A stretch of 64,000 nucleotides of DNA from Novosphingobium pokkalii (GTDB lineage: Bacteria > Pseudomonadota > Alphaproteobacteria > Sphingomonadales > Sphingomonadaceae): contig NZ_BMZP01000004.1 in the NCBI RefSeq assembly GCF_014652855.1, forward strand, positions 275,242-339,241, given 5' to 3'. The position numbers were made by a program, and so were the translations under genes. The notes beneath the pieces are model-generated. The model was given only the letters and a program-made list of their open reading frames with translations. It made no database searches and was not told where the DNA came from. This document shows, piece by piece, positions 27,274 to 35,139 of this stretch. The number at the start of each line of letters is the position of its first letter. Position 1 is the first letter of the stretch.

Positions 27274-28014
27274 ATGGCCACCGTGATCGTTGCTGGCGGC
27301 GCCACCGGAATCGGCCGCGCCAGCGCCCTGGGCTTTCGCGCGCGGGGCGATGATGTCGTGCTGATCGACCATCGCGAGGAAGCGGCGCAAGTCGCGGCCG
27401 AGGATCTTCCCGGCCGCTGCCTGTTCATGGCCGCAGATCTGGCCGATCCCGCAGTGCCGGCCCGCGCCGTGGCACTGGCGGTGGAAACCTTCGGCGGGCT
27501 CGACAGCGTGCTGGTGACGGCGGCCCTCATGCAATCGGCGGCACTGGCGGAATGGACGCCGCAGATGTGGGCGCAATCGGTCAACCTCAACCTGGCCATG
27601 CCGTTCTTCCTGGCCCAGGCCGCCGCGCCACACCTGCGGCGTTCGGAAAATCCGTCGATCGTGCTGATATCCTCCACCGGCGCGCTGCGCGGCCACGCCG
27701 GCATGTCGGCCTACCAGGCCACCAAAGCCGCCCTGCCTGGCCTCACCCGCAGCCTGACTGCCGAACTCGGCCCCGATGGCATCCGCGTCAATTGCATCAT
27801 GCCCGGCTGGATCGAAACACCATTCAACGATCCGTTCTGGCAGTACCAGCCCGATCCGGCCGAAAAGCGCCGCGCCATCGAGGCGCAGATCCCCCTGCGC
27901 CGCCAGGGAGAGCCCATGGACGTGGCCAGCATGGTGCTGTTCCTGTGTTCCCCGCAAGGGCGCTATATCGCCGGCACGTCGATCGTGATCGACGGCGGCT
28001 ATACGGCGGTCTGA
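27274..28014 (+). CDS. Short-chain dehydrogenase/reductase
   Basis: Classical SDR, 246 aa. Cofactor loop AGGATGIGRAS (residues 6-16), catalytic Ser in ISSTGAL, Tyr-x3-Lys in YQATK and a C-terminal DGGYTAV. ATG 27274 has GGAGAAG 8 nt upstream. Between the P450 and the GGT-like gene, it probably oxidises an alcohol made by the P450. It is paralogous to the SDR at 50387: the segments GWIETPFNDPFWQYQPDP and GWVETPQTQAFWRAQPDP correspond. Confidence 0.87.
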   Translation: MATVIVAGGATGIGRASALGFRARGDDVVLIDHREEAAQVAAEDLPGRCLFMAADLADPAVPARAVALAVETFGGLDSVLVTAALMQSAALAEWTPQMWAQSVNLNLAMPFFLAQAAAPHLRRSENPSIVLISSTGALRGHAGMSAYQATKAALPGLTRSLTAELGPDGIRVNCIMPGWIETPFNDPFWQYQPDPAEKRRAIEAQIPLRRQGEPMDVASMVLFLCSPQGRYIAGTSIVIDGGYTAV

Positions 28015-28018
28015 GGCC

Positions 28019-29512
28019 ATGGCCCACACCCACGGCTGGCGCCTGGCAGACAGCTTTTCCTCCGCCGTGCGCCCGGCGCTGCTCGGCAGCCTGGGCGCGG
28101 TTTCGGCCGCGCACCCCCTGGCCGTCGCCGCCGGGCAAGCCGCGCTGTTCGCCGGAGGTTCGGCGGCCGATGCGGCCATTGCGGCACAGGCCGTGCTCTG
28201 CGTGCTGTGCCCCGATGCCTGCGGACTGGGCGGCGACATGTTTGCCCTGGTCGCCGATCGGGCGCAGACTGTGGCGATCAACGGTGCCGGCACGACGCCC
28301 CAGGACGCCACCACCTTTGCCGACGATGGGCCGCACAGTGTGACTGTGCCGGGCCTGGCCGGCGGCTGGGCCAAGCTGCATCGCCGCTGGGGGCGCCTGC
28401 CCGCCGCCACCGTGCTCGCCCCGGCCATTCGCCTGGCGCAGGATGGCCATCGCGTTTCGCCCACGCTGGCCGCGGCGGTGACGGCGCAGCGCGCGCGGCT
28501 GCTCGCCCATGGCGCGGCGGCGTGGTCATTGCTGGGCCTTGCCGCAGGCGATCGCCTGGTGCAGCCCGAACTCGCCGCCTTGCTGCGCAGCCTTGCCCAC
28601 GATGGCTTCGATGCGTTCTACACCGGCGCGCCTGCGGCCGCCATTGCCAACGCTCTGGCACGCCAGGGTGGCGCGATGGACCGGCGCGACCTGGCCCGCC
28701 ATGTTACTCATATCGGCCCGGCGCTCACCGTGCCCTATGCCGGGTGCGCCGTGGCGGTGCAGCCCCCGCCCACGCAGGGCGTGCTTCTGGGCATGGTGCT
28801 CAAGGGCATGACCGCGCAGGCCCCGGCCGATGATGCCGGGTCCGATCACACCGCCGTGGAATTGACCGAGGCCGCCTTTGCGTGGCGCGATGATGCCGCG
28901 CAACTGGGCGCCGCGCTGCTCGACCAGCCGCTGCCGATCGACCCGCAACGCGCCGCGCGGCGTGGCGGTCCGCGCGCCTATCTCCACACCGCCGGGGTGG
29001 CGACGGCCGATGCCGATGGACTGGTGGTCTCATCGCTGGTTTCGGTGTTCGACGATTTCGGCAGTTGCGTCTTCGTGCCCGAACTGGGCATCACGCTCAA
29101 CAACCGCGCCGGCGGCTTCACCCGTGGCGCCAATGCCCCGGCTGCCGGCAAGCGCCCGGTGCACACCCTGGCCCCGGCGCTGGTGCGCGGCCCGCAAGGC
29201 TGCCTGGCCTTGGCCACACCAGGCGCCGATGGCCAGGTGCAGACCCTGTTGCAAGTGATTGACCGCACCTTGCGCCGGGGGCACGACCTGGCCAGTGCCA
29301 TCGCCGCGCCGCGCTGGCGCAGCGAAGGGGCGCATCTGCTGATCGAGGAAGGCCATCCCCAGGCCGCTGCCCTGGCCCGCCGGGGCCATGCCCTGGCCCC
29401 GCTGCCACCGGGCCAGATGCGCTTTGGCGCGGTCGCCTGTGCAGGCCTGAGCGATGGCACGCCCCTGGCCGTGGCCGATTGGCGGCGCGATAGCTGGGCC
29501 GGTGTCGCCTGA
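28019..29512 (+). CDS. Gamma-glutamyltransferase-family protein, cytoplasmic
   Basis: 497 aa Ntn-hydrolase of the gamma-glutamyltranspeptidase family, last in the six-gene operon. Family signs: SAADAAIAAQAVLCVLCPDACGLGGD near residue 50, VPGLAGGWAKLHRRWGRLP, and the small-subunit region around GVATADADG. The expected autoprocessing nucleophile aligns with Thr324 in HTAGVATADADG; the adjacent Thr-His of the usual TTHxS is Ala-Gly here. It lacks a signal peptide and is shorter than typical GGT (about 570 aa). A cytoplasmic GGT could cleave a gamma-glutamyl amide or hydrolyse another acylated amine (cephalosporin-acylase-like). Function is inferred. Confidence 0.75.
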   Translation: MAHTHGWRLADSFSSAVRPALLGSLGAVSAAHPLAVAAGQAALFAGGSAADAAIAAQAVLCVLCPDACGLGGDMFALVADRAQTVAINGAGTTPQDATTFADDGPHSVTVPGLAGGWAKLHRRWGRLPAATVLAPAIRLAQDGHRVSPTLAAAVTAQRARLLAHGAAAWSLLGLAAGDRLVQPELAALLRSLAHDGFDAFYTGAPAAAIANALARQGGAMDRRDLARHVTHIGPALTVPYAGCAVAVQPPPTQGVLLGMVLKGMTAQAPADDAGSDHTAVELTEAAFAWRDDAAQLGAALLDQPLPIDPQRAARRGGPRAYLHTAGVATADADGLVVSSLVSVFDDFGSCVFVPELGITLNNRAGGFTRGANAPAAGKRPVHTLAPALVRGPQGCLALATPGADGQVQTLLQVIDRTLRRGHDLASAIAAPRWRSEGAHLLIEEGHPQAAALARRGHALAPLPPGQMRFGAVACAGLSDGTPLAVADWRRDSWAGVA

Positions 29513-29532
29513 CACCAGCCCACGCCGCACCA

Positions 29533-31629
29533 TTACCTCGCCTTGGCCCGCGCGCGAAAGGCGTGGAGCAGCGGCTCGGTATAGCCGCTGGGTTGCGCTT
29601 CCCCGGCAAAGACCAGCGCACGCGCCGCCTGGAAGGCCAGGCTGCCCTGTGGATCGGTGGCCATCGGGCGGTAGGCCGGATCGCCCGCGTTCTGGGCATC
29701 CACGCGCGCGGCCATGGCCAGCAGCGCCGCATCCACCTGTTCAGCGGTGATCACGCCATGGCGCAACCAGTTGGCCAGGTGCTGGCTGGAAATGCGCAAG
29801 GTGGCGCGGTCTTCCATCAACCCCACGTCATAAAGATCGGGCACCTTGGAACAGCCCACACCCTGGTCGATCCAGCGCACGACATAGCCGAGCAGGCCTT
29901 GCGCGTTGTTGTCCACTTCGGCCTGGATCTCTGCCGCGCTCCATGGCCGATCGGGTGCGATCGGCACGGTCAGCAGATCGGCCAGCGGGGCCAGTGGCTC
30001 GGCCAGGCGCGCTGCCTGGCGGGCGGCCACATTGATGCGGTGATAATGAGTGGCGTGCAGCACGGCGGCGGTGGGCGAAGGCACCCAGGCAGTGTTGGCG
30101 CCAGCCTGCGGGTGCACGGTCTTTTGCGCCAGCATGTCGGCCATGCGATCGGGCATGGCCCACATGCCCTTGCCGATCTGGGCCTTGCCGGCCAGGCCAC
30201 AGGCCAGCCCGATCTGCACGTTGCGGTCTTCATAGGCGGCGATCCACGGCGTGGCTTTCATCTGCGCCTTGCGCAGCATCGGCCCGGCACGCATAGCGGT
30301 ATGGATTTCGTCACCCGTACGGTCGAGAAAGCCGGTGTTGATGAACATCACCCGGTGGCGCACCGCGTGGATGCAGGCGGCCAGGTTCACGCTGGTGCGG
30401 CGCTCTTCGTCCATCACGCCGATCTTGATGGTGTGCCGGGCCAGGCCCAGCAGGTCTTCCACCGCATCGAGCACGTCGTTGGCGAACGCGCATTCGGCCG
30501 GCCCGTGCATCTTTGGCTTGACGATGTAGATCGAGCCGCTGCGGCTGTTGCGATGGCGCCCGCGCCCCTGCACGTCGACCAGGCCGATCAGGCTGGTGAC
30601 CACCGCATCGACCAACCCCTCGGGCGCATCCTGCCCATCGGCCAGGCGCACGGCGGGCGTGGTCATGAGGTGGCCGACATTGCGCACCAGCAGCACCGAA
30701 CGCCCAGGCAGGGTGAACGGCCGGCCATCAGGGGCAACATAGCTGCGATCGTGCGCCAGCCGCCGTGTCTGCGTGGCGTCGCCCTTGGCAAAGCTGGCCT
30801 CAAGATCGCCGCGCAGCAGACCCAGCCAGTTGGCATAGGCGGCCACTTTGTCTTCCGCATCGACGGCGGCGATCGAATCTTCCAGGTCGCAGATCGTGGT
30901 CAGTGCCGCTTCCACCACGATATCGGCAAGGTGCGCACGGTCGGTCGCGCCGATGGGGTGGGCCGGATCGATCACCAACTCGATATGCAGGCCATTATGG
31001 CGCAGCAGGATGTTGGCGCCCGCGCGGCCGGCCCATTGCGCCGGGTCGGCCAGCACCGGATCGCCGCCCGTCCAATCGGCCCACGAACCCTGCGCCAGGG
31101 GCACGGCCTGGTCCAGGAACGCCCGGCCCCAGGCGATCACCTGAGCACCGCGCGCCGGGTCATAGCCGGTGCCTGCCGCCGTGCCCGGAATGGCATCGGT
31201 GCCATAGAGGGCATCGTAAAGGCTGCCCCAGCGCGCGTTGGCGGCATTGAGCAGGAAGCGCGCGTTGAGGACCGGCACCACAAGCTGCGGCCCGGCCAGT
31301 TCCGCCAGCTCCGCATCCACGCCCCATGGGTCCACCTGGAACGGCAGCACCTCGGGCACGAGATAGCCGATCTCGCGCAGGAAGGCTTCATGCGCTGCGG
31401 CGTCGAACGCCTGGCCAACCCGTGCCTCGTGCCAGGCGTCGAGCGCCTGCTGCAAGCGCTCCCGCTCGGCCAGCAGGGCGCGGTTTTGCGGCGCAAAGCG
31501 TTCGAGCAGCGCGGCAAAGCCGGCCCAGAACGCCTCGGGCGCGATCCCGCTGCCGGGCAACGCCTGGTCTTCGACAAAGGCGGCCAGCGGCGCCGCCACG
31601 GCCAGCCCGGCCCTGGTTGTCATGATCAT
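29533..31629 (-). CDS. glcB: Malate synthase G
   Basis: 698 aa, close to the usual 720 of the monomeric G isoform, which condenses glyoxylate with acetyl-CoA to malate. Family segments: [69 protein letters not shown] and [25 protein letters not shown] 31629 has AGGA 6 nt upstream. It is the third gene of the SDR-allantoinase-malate synthase operon, 18 nt after the allantoinase-type gene, which suggests that the ring-opening pathway yields glyoxylate. It converges on the GGT-like gene. Confidence 0.93.
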   Translation of the reverse strand: MIMTTRAGLAVAAPLAAFVEDQALPGSGIAPEAFWAGFAALLERFAPQNRALLAERERLQQALDAWHEARVGQAFDAAAHEAFLREIGYLVPEVLPFQVDPWGVDAELAELAGPQLVVPVLNARFLLNAANARWGSLYDALYGTDAIPGTAAGTGYDPARGAQVIAWGRAFLDQAVPLAQGSWADWTGGDPVLADPAQWAGRAGANILLRHNGLHIELVIDPAHPIGATDRAHLADIVVEAALTTICDLEDSIAAVDAEDKVAAYANWLGLLRGDLEASFAKGDATQTRRLAHDRSYVAPDGRPFTLPGRSVLLVRNVGHLMTTPAVRLADGQDAPEGLVDAVVTSLIGLVDVQGRGRHRNSRSGSIYIVKPKMHGPAECAFANDVLDAVEDLLGLARHTIKIGVMDEERRTSVNLAACIHAVRHRVMFINTGFLDRTGDEIHTAMRAGPMLRKAQMKATPWIAAYEDRNVQIGLACGLAGKAQIGKGMWAMPDRMADMLAQKTVHPQAGANTAWVPSPTAAVLHATHYHRINVAARQAARLAEPLAPLADLLTVPIAPDRPWSAAEIQAEVDNNAQGLLGYVVRWIDQGVGCSKVPDLYDVGLMEDRATLRISSQHLANWLRHGVITAEQVDAALLAMAARVDAQNAGDPAYRPMATDPQGSLAFQAARALVFAGEAQPSGYTEPLLHAFRARAKAR

Positions 31630-31647
31630 CGAGCGATCCTGCGGGGC

Positions 31648-33069
31648 TTAGCGCTGCGGCGCCTTGGCCAGAATCGCGGCGGTGGTGGTGTGGGTGTTTT
31701 GCGGCGTGGGCGCGGGCATCTGCTGCACGCGGCGGATGTTGCGACCATGGCCCTTGGCATCAGTGCAAAGCTGCCCGTCGCGCATCACGAAGCGGCCGCG
31801 TACCAGGGTGTGGATCGGCGCGCCCTGCGCCACCCAGCCCTGGAATGGGGTGGAATTGCCCTTGGACTGCAAATCCGCAGAATCGACCACGGTTTCGCGG
31901 TCGAGATCCACGATCACGATATCCGCATCCGATCCGGGCAGCAGTGCGCCCTTGCGCGGATAGAGGCCAAAGGCCTTGGCCGGGGCAAGCGAGGTCATCT
32001 TCACATAGTGCGTGATGGTCATGCGGCCCGAAACCACCTGGCTCAGCATCAACGGCATCTGGGTCTGCACCCCTGTAAACCCGCAGTCGGCAGTCCAGAT
32101 ATCGTCACGGTGCTTTTCATCGTGGCTGTGCGGCGCATGGTCGGTGGCGATCATGTCGATCGTGCCATCGGCCACGCCGGCCCAAAGCTGGTCCTGGTGA
32201 ACTTTCTCGCGCACCGGCGGATTGACGCGGATCAGCGACTTCTTGTCGGTATAGGCGTGCTCGTCGAGCAGCAGGTAATGCGGGCAGGTTTCGGCGGTGA
32301 TATCCACCCCGCGCAGCTTGGCTTCGCGCAAGGGGCGCAGTTCGTCGCCCGAGGAAACATGCAGGATGTGGATGCGCGCGCCGGTCCATTCGGCCAGGAT
32401 CGCGGCGCGGGCCACCGCTTCCACCGCCACGACCGGCGGCCGCGCATCGAGGTGGGCCAGCGGGTCGCAGCGCCCGGCGGCCATCAGCTTCTTCTGGCGG
32501 CGCGCCATGATCGAGGCGTTTTCGGCGTGCAGTGCCACGCGATAGCCATGCTTGGCGACGATCTCGAACCCTTCGAGGATCGCGCCCGAAGGCGGCGAGG
32601 GCAGATTGCCGAAGGTATTGCCCATGAAGCACTTGAACGCGGCCACGCCGCCTTCGATCAGGGCTTCGAGTTCATCGATGTTGGATTCGCCCAGCAGGCC
32701 ATAGATGCCGAAATCGACATAGGCGGTTTCGGCCTGCTTGAGCTTGAGATTGAGCGCCTCCACCGTGCCGGTCGGCGGATTGGTGTTGGGCATTTCGAAC
32801 ACCGTGGTCACCCCGCCCATGGCCGCGCTGGCCGTGCCGGTTTCCCAGGTTTCCTTGTGGGTATACCCCGGATCGCGGAAGTGCACGTGCGCGTCGATCG
32901 CACCGGGCAGCAGGTACTTGCCGGTCGCGTCGAGCACCTCGGCCGCTTCGGGCATGGCATCGGCCGCGCCGATGGCGAGGATGGCACCATCCTTGATGGC
33001 CACCGATGCGGCAAAGGTGGTGCTGTCGGTTACCAGCGTGGCGCCGTGGATGACGAGATCGGCAAGCAT
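31648..33069 (-). CDS. Allantoinase/dihydropyrimidinase-type cyclic amidohydrolase
   Basis: 473 aa zinc amidohydrolase. Metal-site residues are in order: His61 and His63 (DAHVHFRDPG), the carbamylated Lys146 (AAFKCFMGN), His181 (LHAEN), His237 (HILHVSS) and Asp310 (ATDHAPH). The phrase TAETCPHYLLL is typical of AllB-type allantoinases; HVHFRDPG rather than HxHLD excludes D-hydantoinase proper. It hydrolyses a five- or six-membered cyclic ureide or amide. Operon neighbours are an SDR upstream (32 nt) and malate synthase downstream. Allantoin is a reasonable guess, but no allantoate- or ureidoglycolate-processing gene accompanies it. Confidence 0.85.
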   Translation of the reverse strand: MLADLVIHGATLVTDSTTFAASVAIKDGAILAIGAADAMPEAAEVLDATGKYLLPGAIDAHVHFRDPGYTHKETWETGTASAAMGGVTTVFEMPNTNPPTGTVEALNLKLKQAETAYVDFGIYGLLGESNIDELEALIEGGVAAFKCFMGNTFGNLPSPPSGAILEGFEIVAKHGYRVALHAENASIMARRQKKLMAAGRCDPLAHLDARPPVVAVEAVARAAILAEWTGARIHILHVSSGDELRPLREAKLRGVDITAETCPHYLLLDEHAYTDKKSLIRVNPPVREKVHQDQLWAGVADGTIDMIATDHAPHSHDEKHRDDIWTADCGFTGVQTQMPLMLSQVVSGRMTITHYVKMTSLAPAKAFGLYPRKGALLPGSDADIVIVDLDRETVVDSADLQSKGNSTPFQGWVAQGAPIHTLVRGRFVMRDGQLCTDAKGHGRNIRRVQQMPAPTPQNTHTTTAAILAKAPQR

Positions 33070-33101
33070 CGGGAAATCTTTCTGTCTAAAAACGGGAGAG
33101 G

Positions 33102-33893
33102 TCAGAGCGAGGCCCAGCCACCATCGACCGGCAGGTCGACACCGGTGATCTGGCGCGATGCGTCGGACGCCAGGAACAGGCAGGCATTGGCCACGTCCTC
33201 GGCCTGGCTGATGCGGCGCAGGGCATATTCGGCGGCGTGCTCGGCAATCACTTCATCTTCGCTCAGGCCGCGCGCGGCCGCCATGCCAGGCATCACCTTG
33301 GTGCGGAAGCGCGGCCCATCGACCATGCCGGGCGCCACGATGTTGACGTTGATATTGTGCGGCCCGGCCTCGATCGCGGTGGACTTGGTGATCCCGCGCA
33401 GGCCCCACTTCGATGCCGAATAGGCCATGCGTCCGGCGCGGCCATGCATGCCGAACGTGCCACCGACATTGACGATCTTGCCATAGCGGCGCGCGATCAT
33501 CGCCGGCAGCACGGCGCGCATCATGTGGAAGCAGCCCGCCATGTTGAGCCGCACGATCTCGTCGAACGCCTCGGGCGTGGTTTCCCATGCCGGCAGGCCA
33601 ACCGGGCCGGTGCCGCCCGCCACGTTGACCAGCACATCGACCTGACCGTGGGCGGCAACCACAGCGGCAACGGCGGCATCACACTGCGCCGCATCGGTAA
33701 CGTCACAGGAAAAGGTTGAAATTCTTTCGGCGTATTCGGGGTTATCTTCGCGAAGCTTTTCAAGAGCTGACAGGTCTCTTCCAAGAACAGCTACGAACGA
33801 ACCTTCCTTGCAAAATGCATTTGTGATCGCAGGCCCCATGCCCTTTCCGGCACCTGTGATGATCACAACTTTATCTACAAGGCCAATTTCCAT
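33102..33893 (-). CDS. SDR-family protein with Gly at the catalytic Ser position
   Basis: 263 aa SDR: TGAGKGMGPAITN cofactor loop, NVAGG, YSASK, DGGW at the end. Where classical enzymes have Ser 13 residues before the Tyr, this one has Gly (NVGGTFGMHGRAGRMAYSASK region), shared with the SDRs at 40105 and 47804. ATG 33893 is chosen for GGGG 6 nt upstream; an ATG four codons earlier lacks a ribosome site. The first 60 codons are about 48% GC, the rest about 70%, with a sharp change near 33710. It heads the allantoinase-malate synthase operon and is divergent from LysR. Confidence 0.82.
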   Translation of the reverse strand: MEIGLVDKVVIITGAGKGMGPAITNAFCKEGSFVAVLGRDLSALEKLREDNPEYAERISTFSCDVTDAAQCDAAVAAVVAAHGQVDVLVNVAGGTGPVGLPAWETTPEAFDEIVRLNMAGCFHMMRAVLPAMIARRYGKIVNVGGTFGMHGRAGRMAYSASKWGLRGITKSTAIEAGPHNINVNIVAPGMVDGPRFRTKVMPGMAAARGLSEDEVIAEHAAEYALRRISQAEDVANACLFLASDASRQITGVDLPVDGGWASL

Positions 33894-33934
33894 ACGTAAC
33901 CCCATGAATTTTTCACGGCTTCTTCACATATTTG

Positions 33935-33954
33935 AAAAATCCCTGTTGATTTTT
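33935..33954. promoter_or_regulatory. Dyad in LysR/SDR divergent promoter
   Basis: AAAAATC-N6-GATTTTT is a perfect 7+7 inverted repeat between divergent SDR and LysR genes. A second, wider pair, CTTCACAT (33922-33929) and ATGTGAAG (33963-33970), flanks it symmetrically. LysR proteins bind such dyads in divergent promoters, so this is a candidate LysR box. Confidence 0.45.
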
Positions 33955-34056
33955 GCCACAGCATGTGAAGTGCCTGTTACTGCATAGGCTATCCCCTGTT
34001 GCCCTTGGTGTGCTAAAAGGATGGCATGCCGGTGCAAAAATACGAACGGAACCATC

Positions 34057-35058
34057 GTGGCGCTGCGTAACCAACGAATCTGGGCCTACATCGACGAAGT
34101 CGCGCGTGCCGGCTCGGTACGCCAGGCGGCAGAGCGCCTGAACATGACGCCGTCCGCCCTGCTGCGACGCATCCAGGACGTGGAACACGATCTGGGCGCC
34201 CCGCTGTTCGAACGCCATTCGCTGGGCGTGCGGCTGACTGCGGCGGGTGAGCTGTTCATCCGCTGGATCCGCACGCAATCGGCGGAATTGCAGCGCGTCT
34301 ATTCGCAGATCGAGGAACTGGGCGGGTTACAGCGTGGCGACATCCGCATCGCTTGTAGCCAGGCGGTGGCGCGCAGTTTCCTGTTGCAGCAAGTGGTGGA
34401 TTTCCGCGCGCGCCATCCCAACGTGAAGTTCCGCATCGTGGTGACCGACCATATCAGCGCGGTGCGCCAGTTGACCGAATACGAAATCGACCTGGCGCTG
34501 ATCTTCCGCCCGCTGCGCCATCCCGAACTGCACCCGATCCTGTCGATCGGCCAGGGCCTGGTCGCGATCATGGCGGCAGACCATCCCTTGGCCGACAAGG
34601 CCGTGCTGCGCCTGCGCGAATGCGCGCATTACGATCTCGCCATGCCCGACACCGCGTTCGGCGGCCGCGAGATCATCGAGACACGCCTGGCCAACAGTTC
34701 GGTCAAGCCGCGCATCGTGGTGGAATCCAACAATTTCGACATGCTCGGCGAAATCGTCGCATCCAGCGATCTGATCACCTTCCAGATCGATATCGGCGCC
34801 GAACTGTGGCGCCGCGATCCGCGCTTTGCCGTGCGCCGCATCAACGATGTGGACCGCACCTATGGCCCGCTGGTGCTCGGCCAGTTGAAGGGGCGCCCCC
34901 TCCCGCTCGCCGCAGCCAAATTCGCCGAGCAACTCGCCCGCGACATGCATGCCTGCCGCACCCTGCCCATGGCCGAAATCCCGGCGTTCGAAGACGACGA
35001 GGATGAACACCTCGCGTTCGACATGGAAGAAGACAGTCCCAGAGGGACGGACGGCTGA
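34057..35058 (+). CDS. LysR-family transcriptional regulator
   Basis: 333 aa regulator. N-terminal winged helix (AYIDEVARAGSVRQAAERLNMTPSALLRRIQ) followed by a LysR substrate-binding domain (about 95-300; GDIRIACSQAVARSFLLQQV). The GTG start at 34057 gives a normal LysR N-terminus; an in-frame ATG at 34021 would add 12 residues. A long acidic tail (FEDDEDEHLAFDMEEDSP) is unusual for the family. Divergent from the SDR-allantoinase-malate synthase operon, which it most likely controls with a pathway intermediate as coinducer. Confidence 0.85.
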   Translation: MALRNQRIWAYIDEVARAGSVRQAAERLNMTPSALLRRIQDVEHDLGAPLFERHSLGVRLTAAGELFIRWIRTQSAELQRVYSQIEELGGLQRGDIRIACSQAVARSFLLQQVVDFRARHPNVKFRIVVTDHISAVRQLTEYEIDLALIFRPLRHPELHPILSIGQGLVAIMAADHPLADKAVLRLRECAHYDLAMPDTAFGGREIIETRLANSSVKPRIVVESNNFDMLGEIVASSDLITFQIDIGAELWRRDPRFAVRRINDVDRTYGPLVLGQLKGRPLPLAAAKFAEQLARDMHACRTLPMAEIPAFEDDEDEHLAFDMEEDSPRGTDG

Positions 35059-35086
35059 TACCCGCGTTTGGCCGCATCAACATGGT

Positions 35087-35115
35087 CATCACCCCGGGCC
35101 TAGCCCAGGGTGATG
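35087..35115. terminator. Hairpin between convergent LysR and hyuB genes
   Basis: CATCACCCCGGGC / GCCCAGGGTGATG forms a 13-bp stem with one mismatch and a 3-nt loop. There is no T-tract, so it may be a repeat-type hairpin related to the GTCACCCCGG repeats at 47.7 kb rather than a strict terminator. Confidence 0.45.
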
Positions 35116-35139
35116 TGAAGAAACCAGGCCGCGGTTGAA

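Noticed and set aside
32862..32867. GTATAC inside the allantoinase gene
   Set aside because: The flanks are GC-rich and not symmetric; it is a chance coding hexamer, not another operator copy.
29563..33423. 1286-codon open frame antisense across malate synthase, allantoinase and SDR
   Set aside because: It spans three confident genes and two intergenic junctions on the other strand, with no recognisable domain. It is a compositional artefact.
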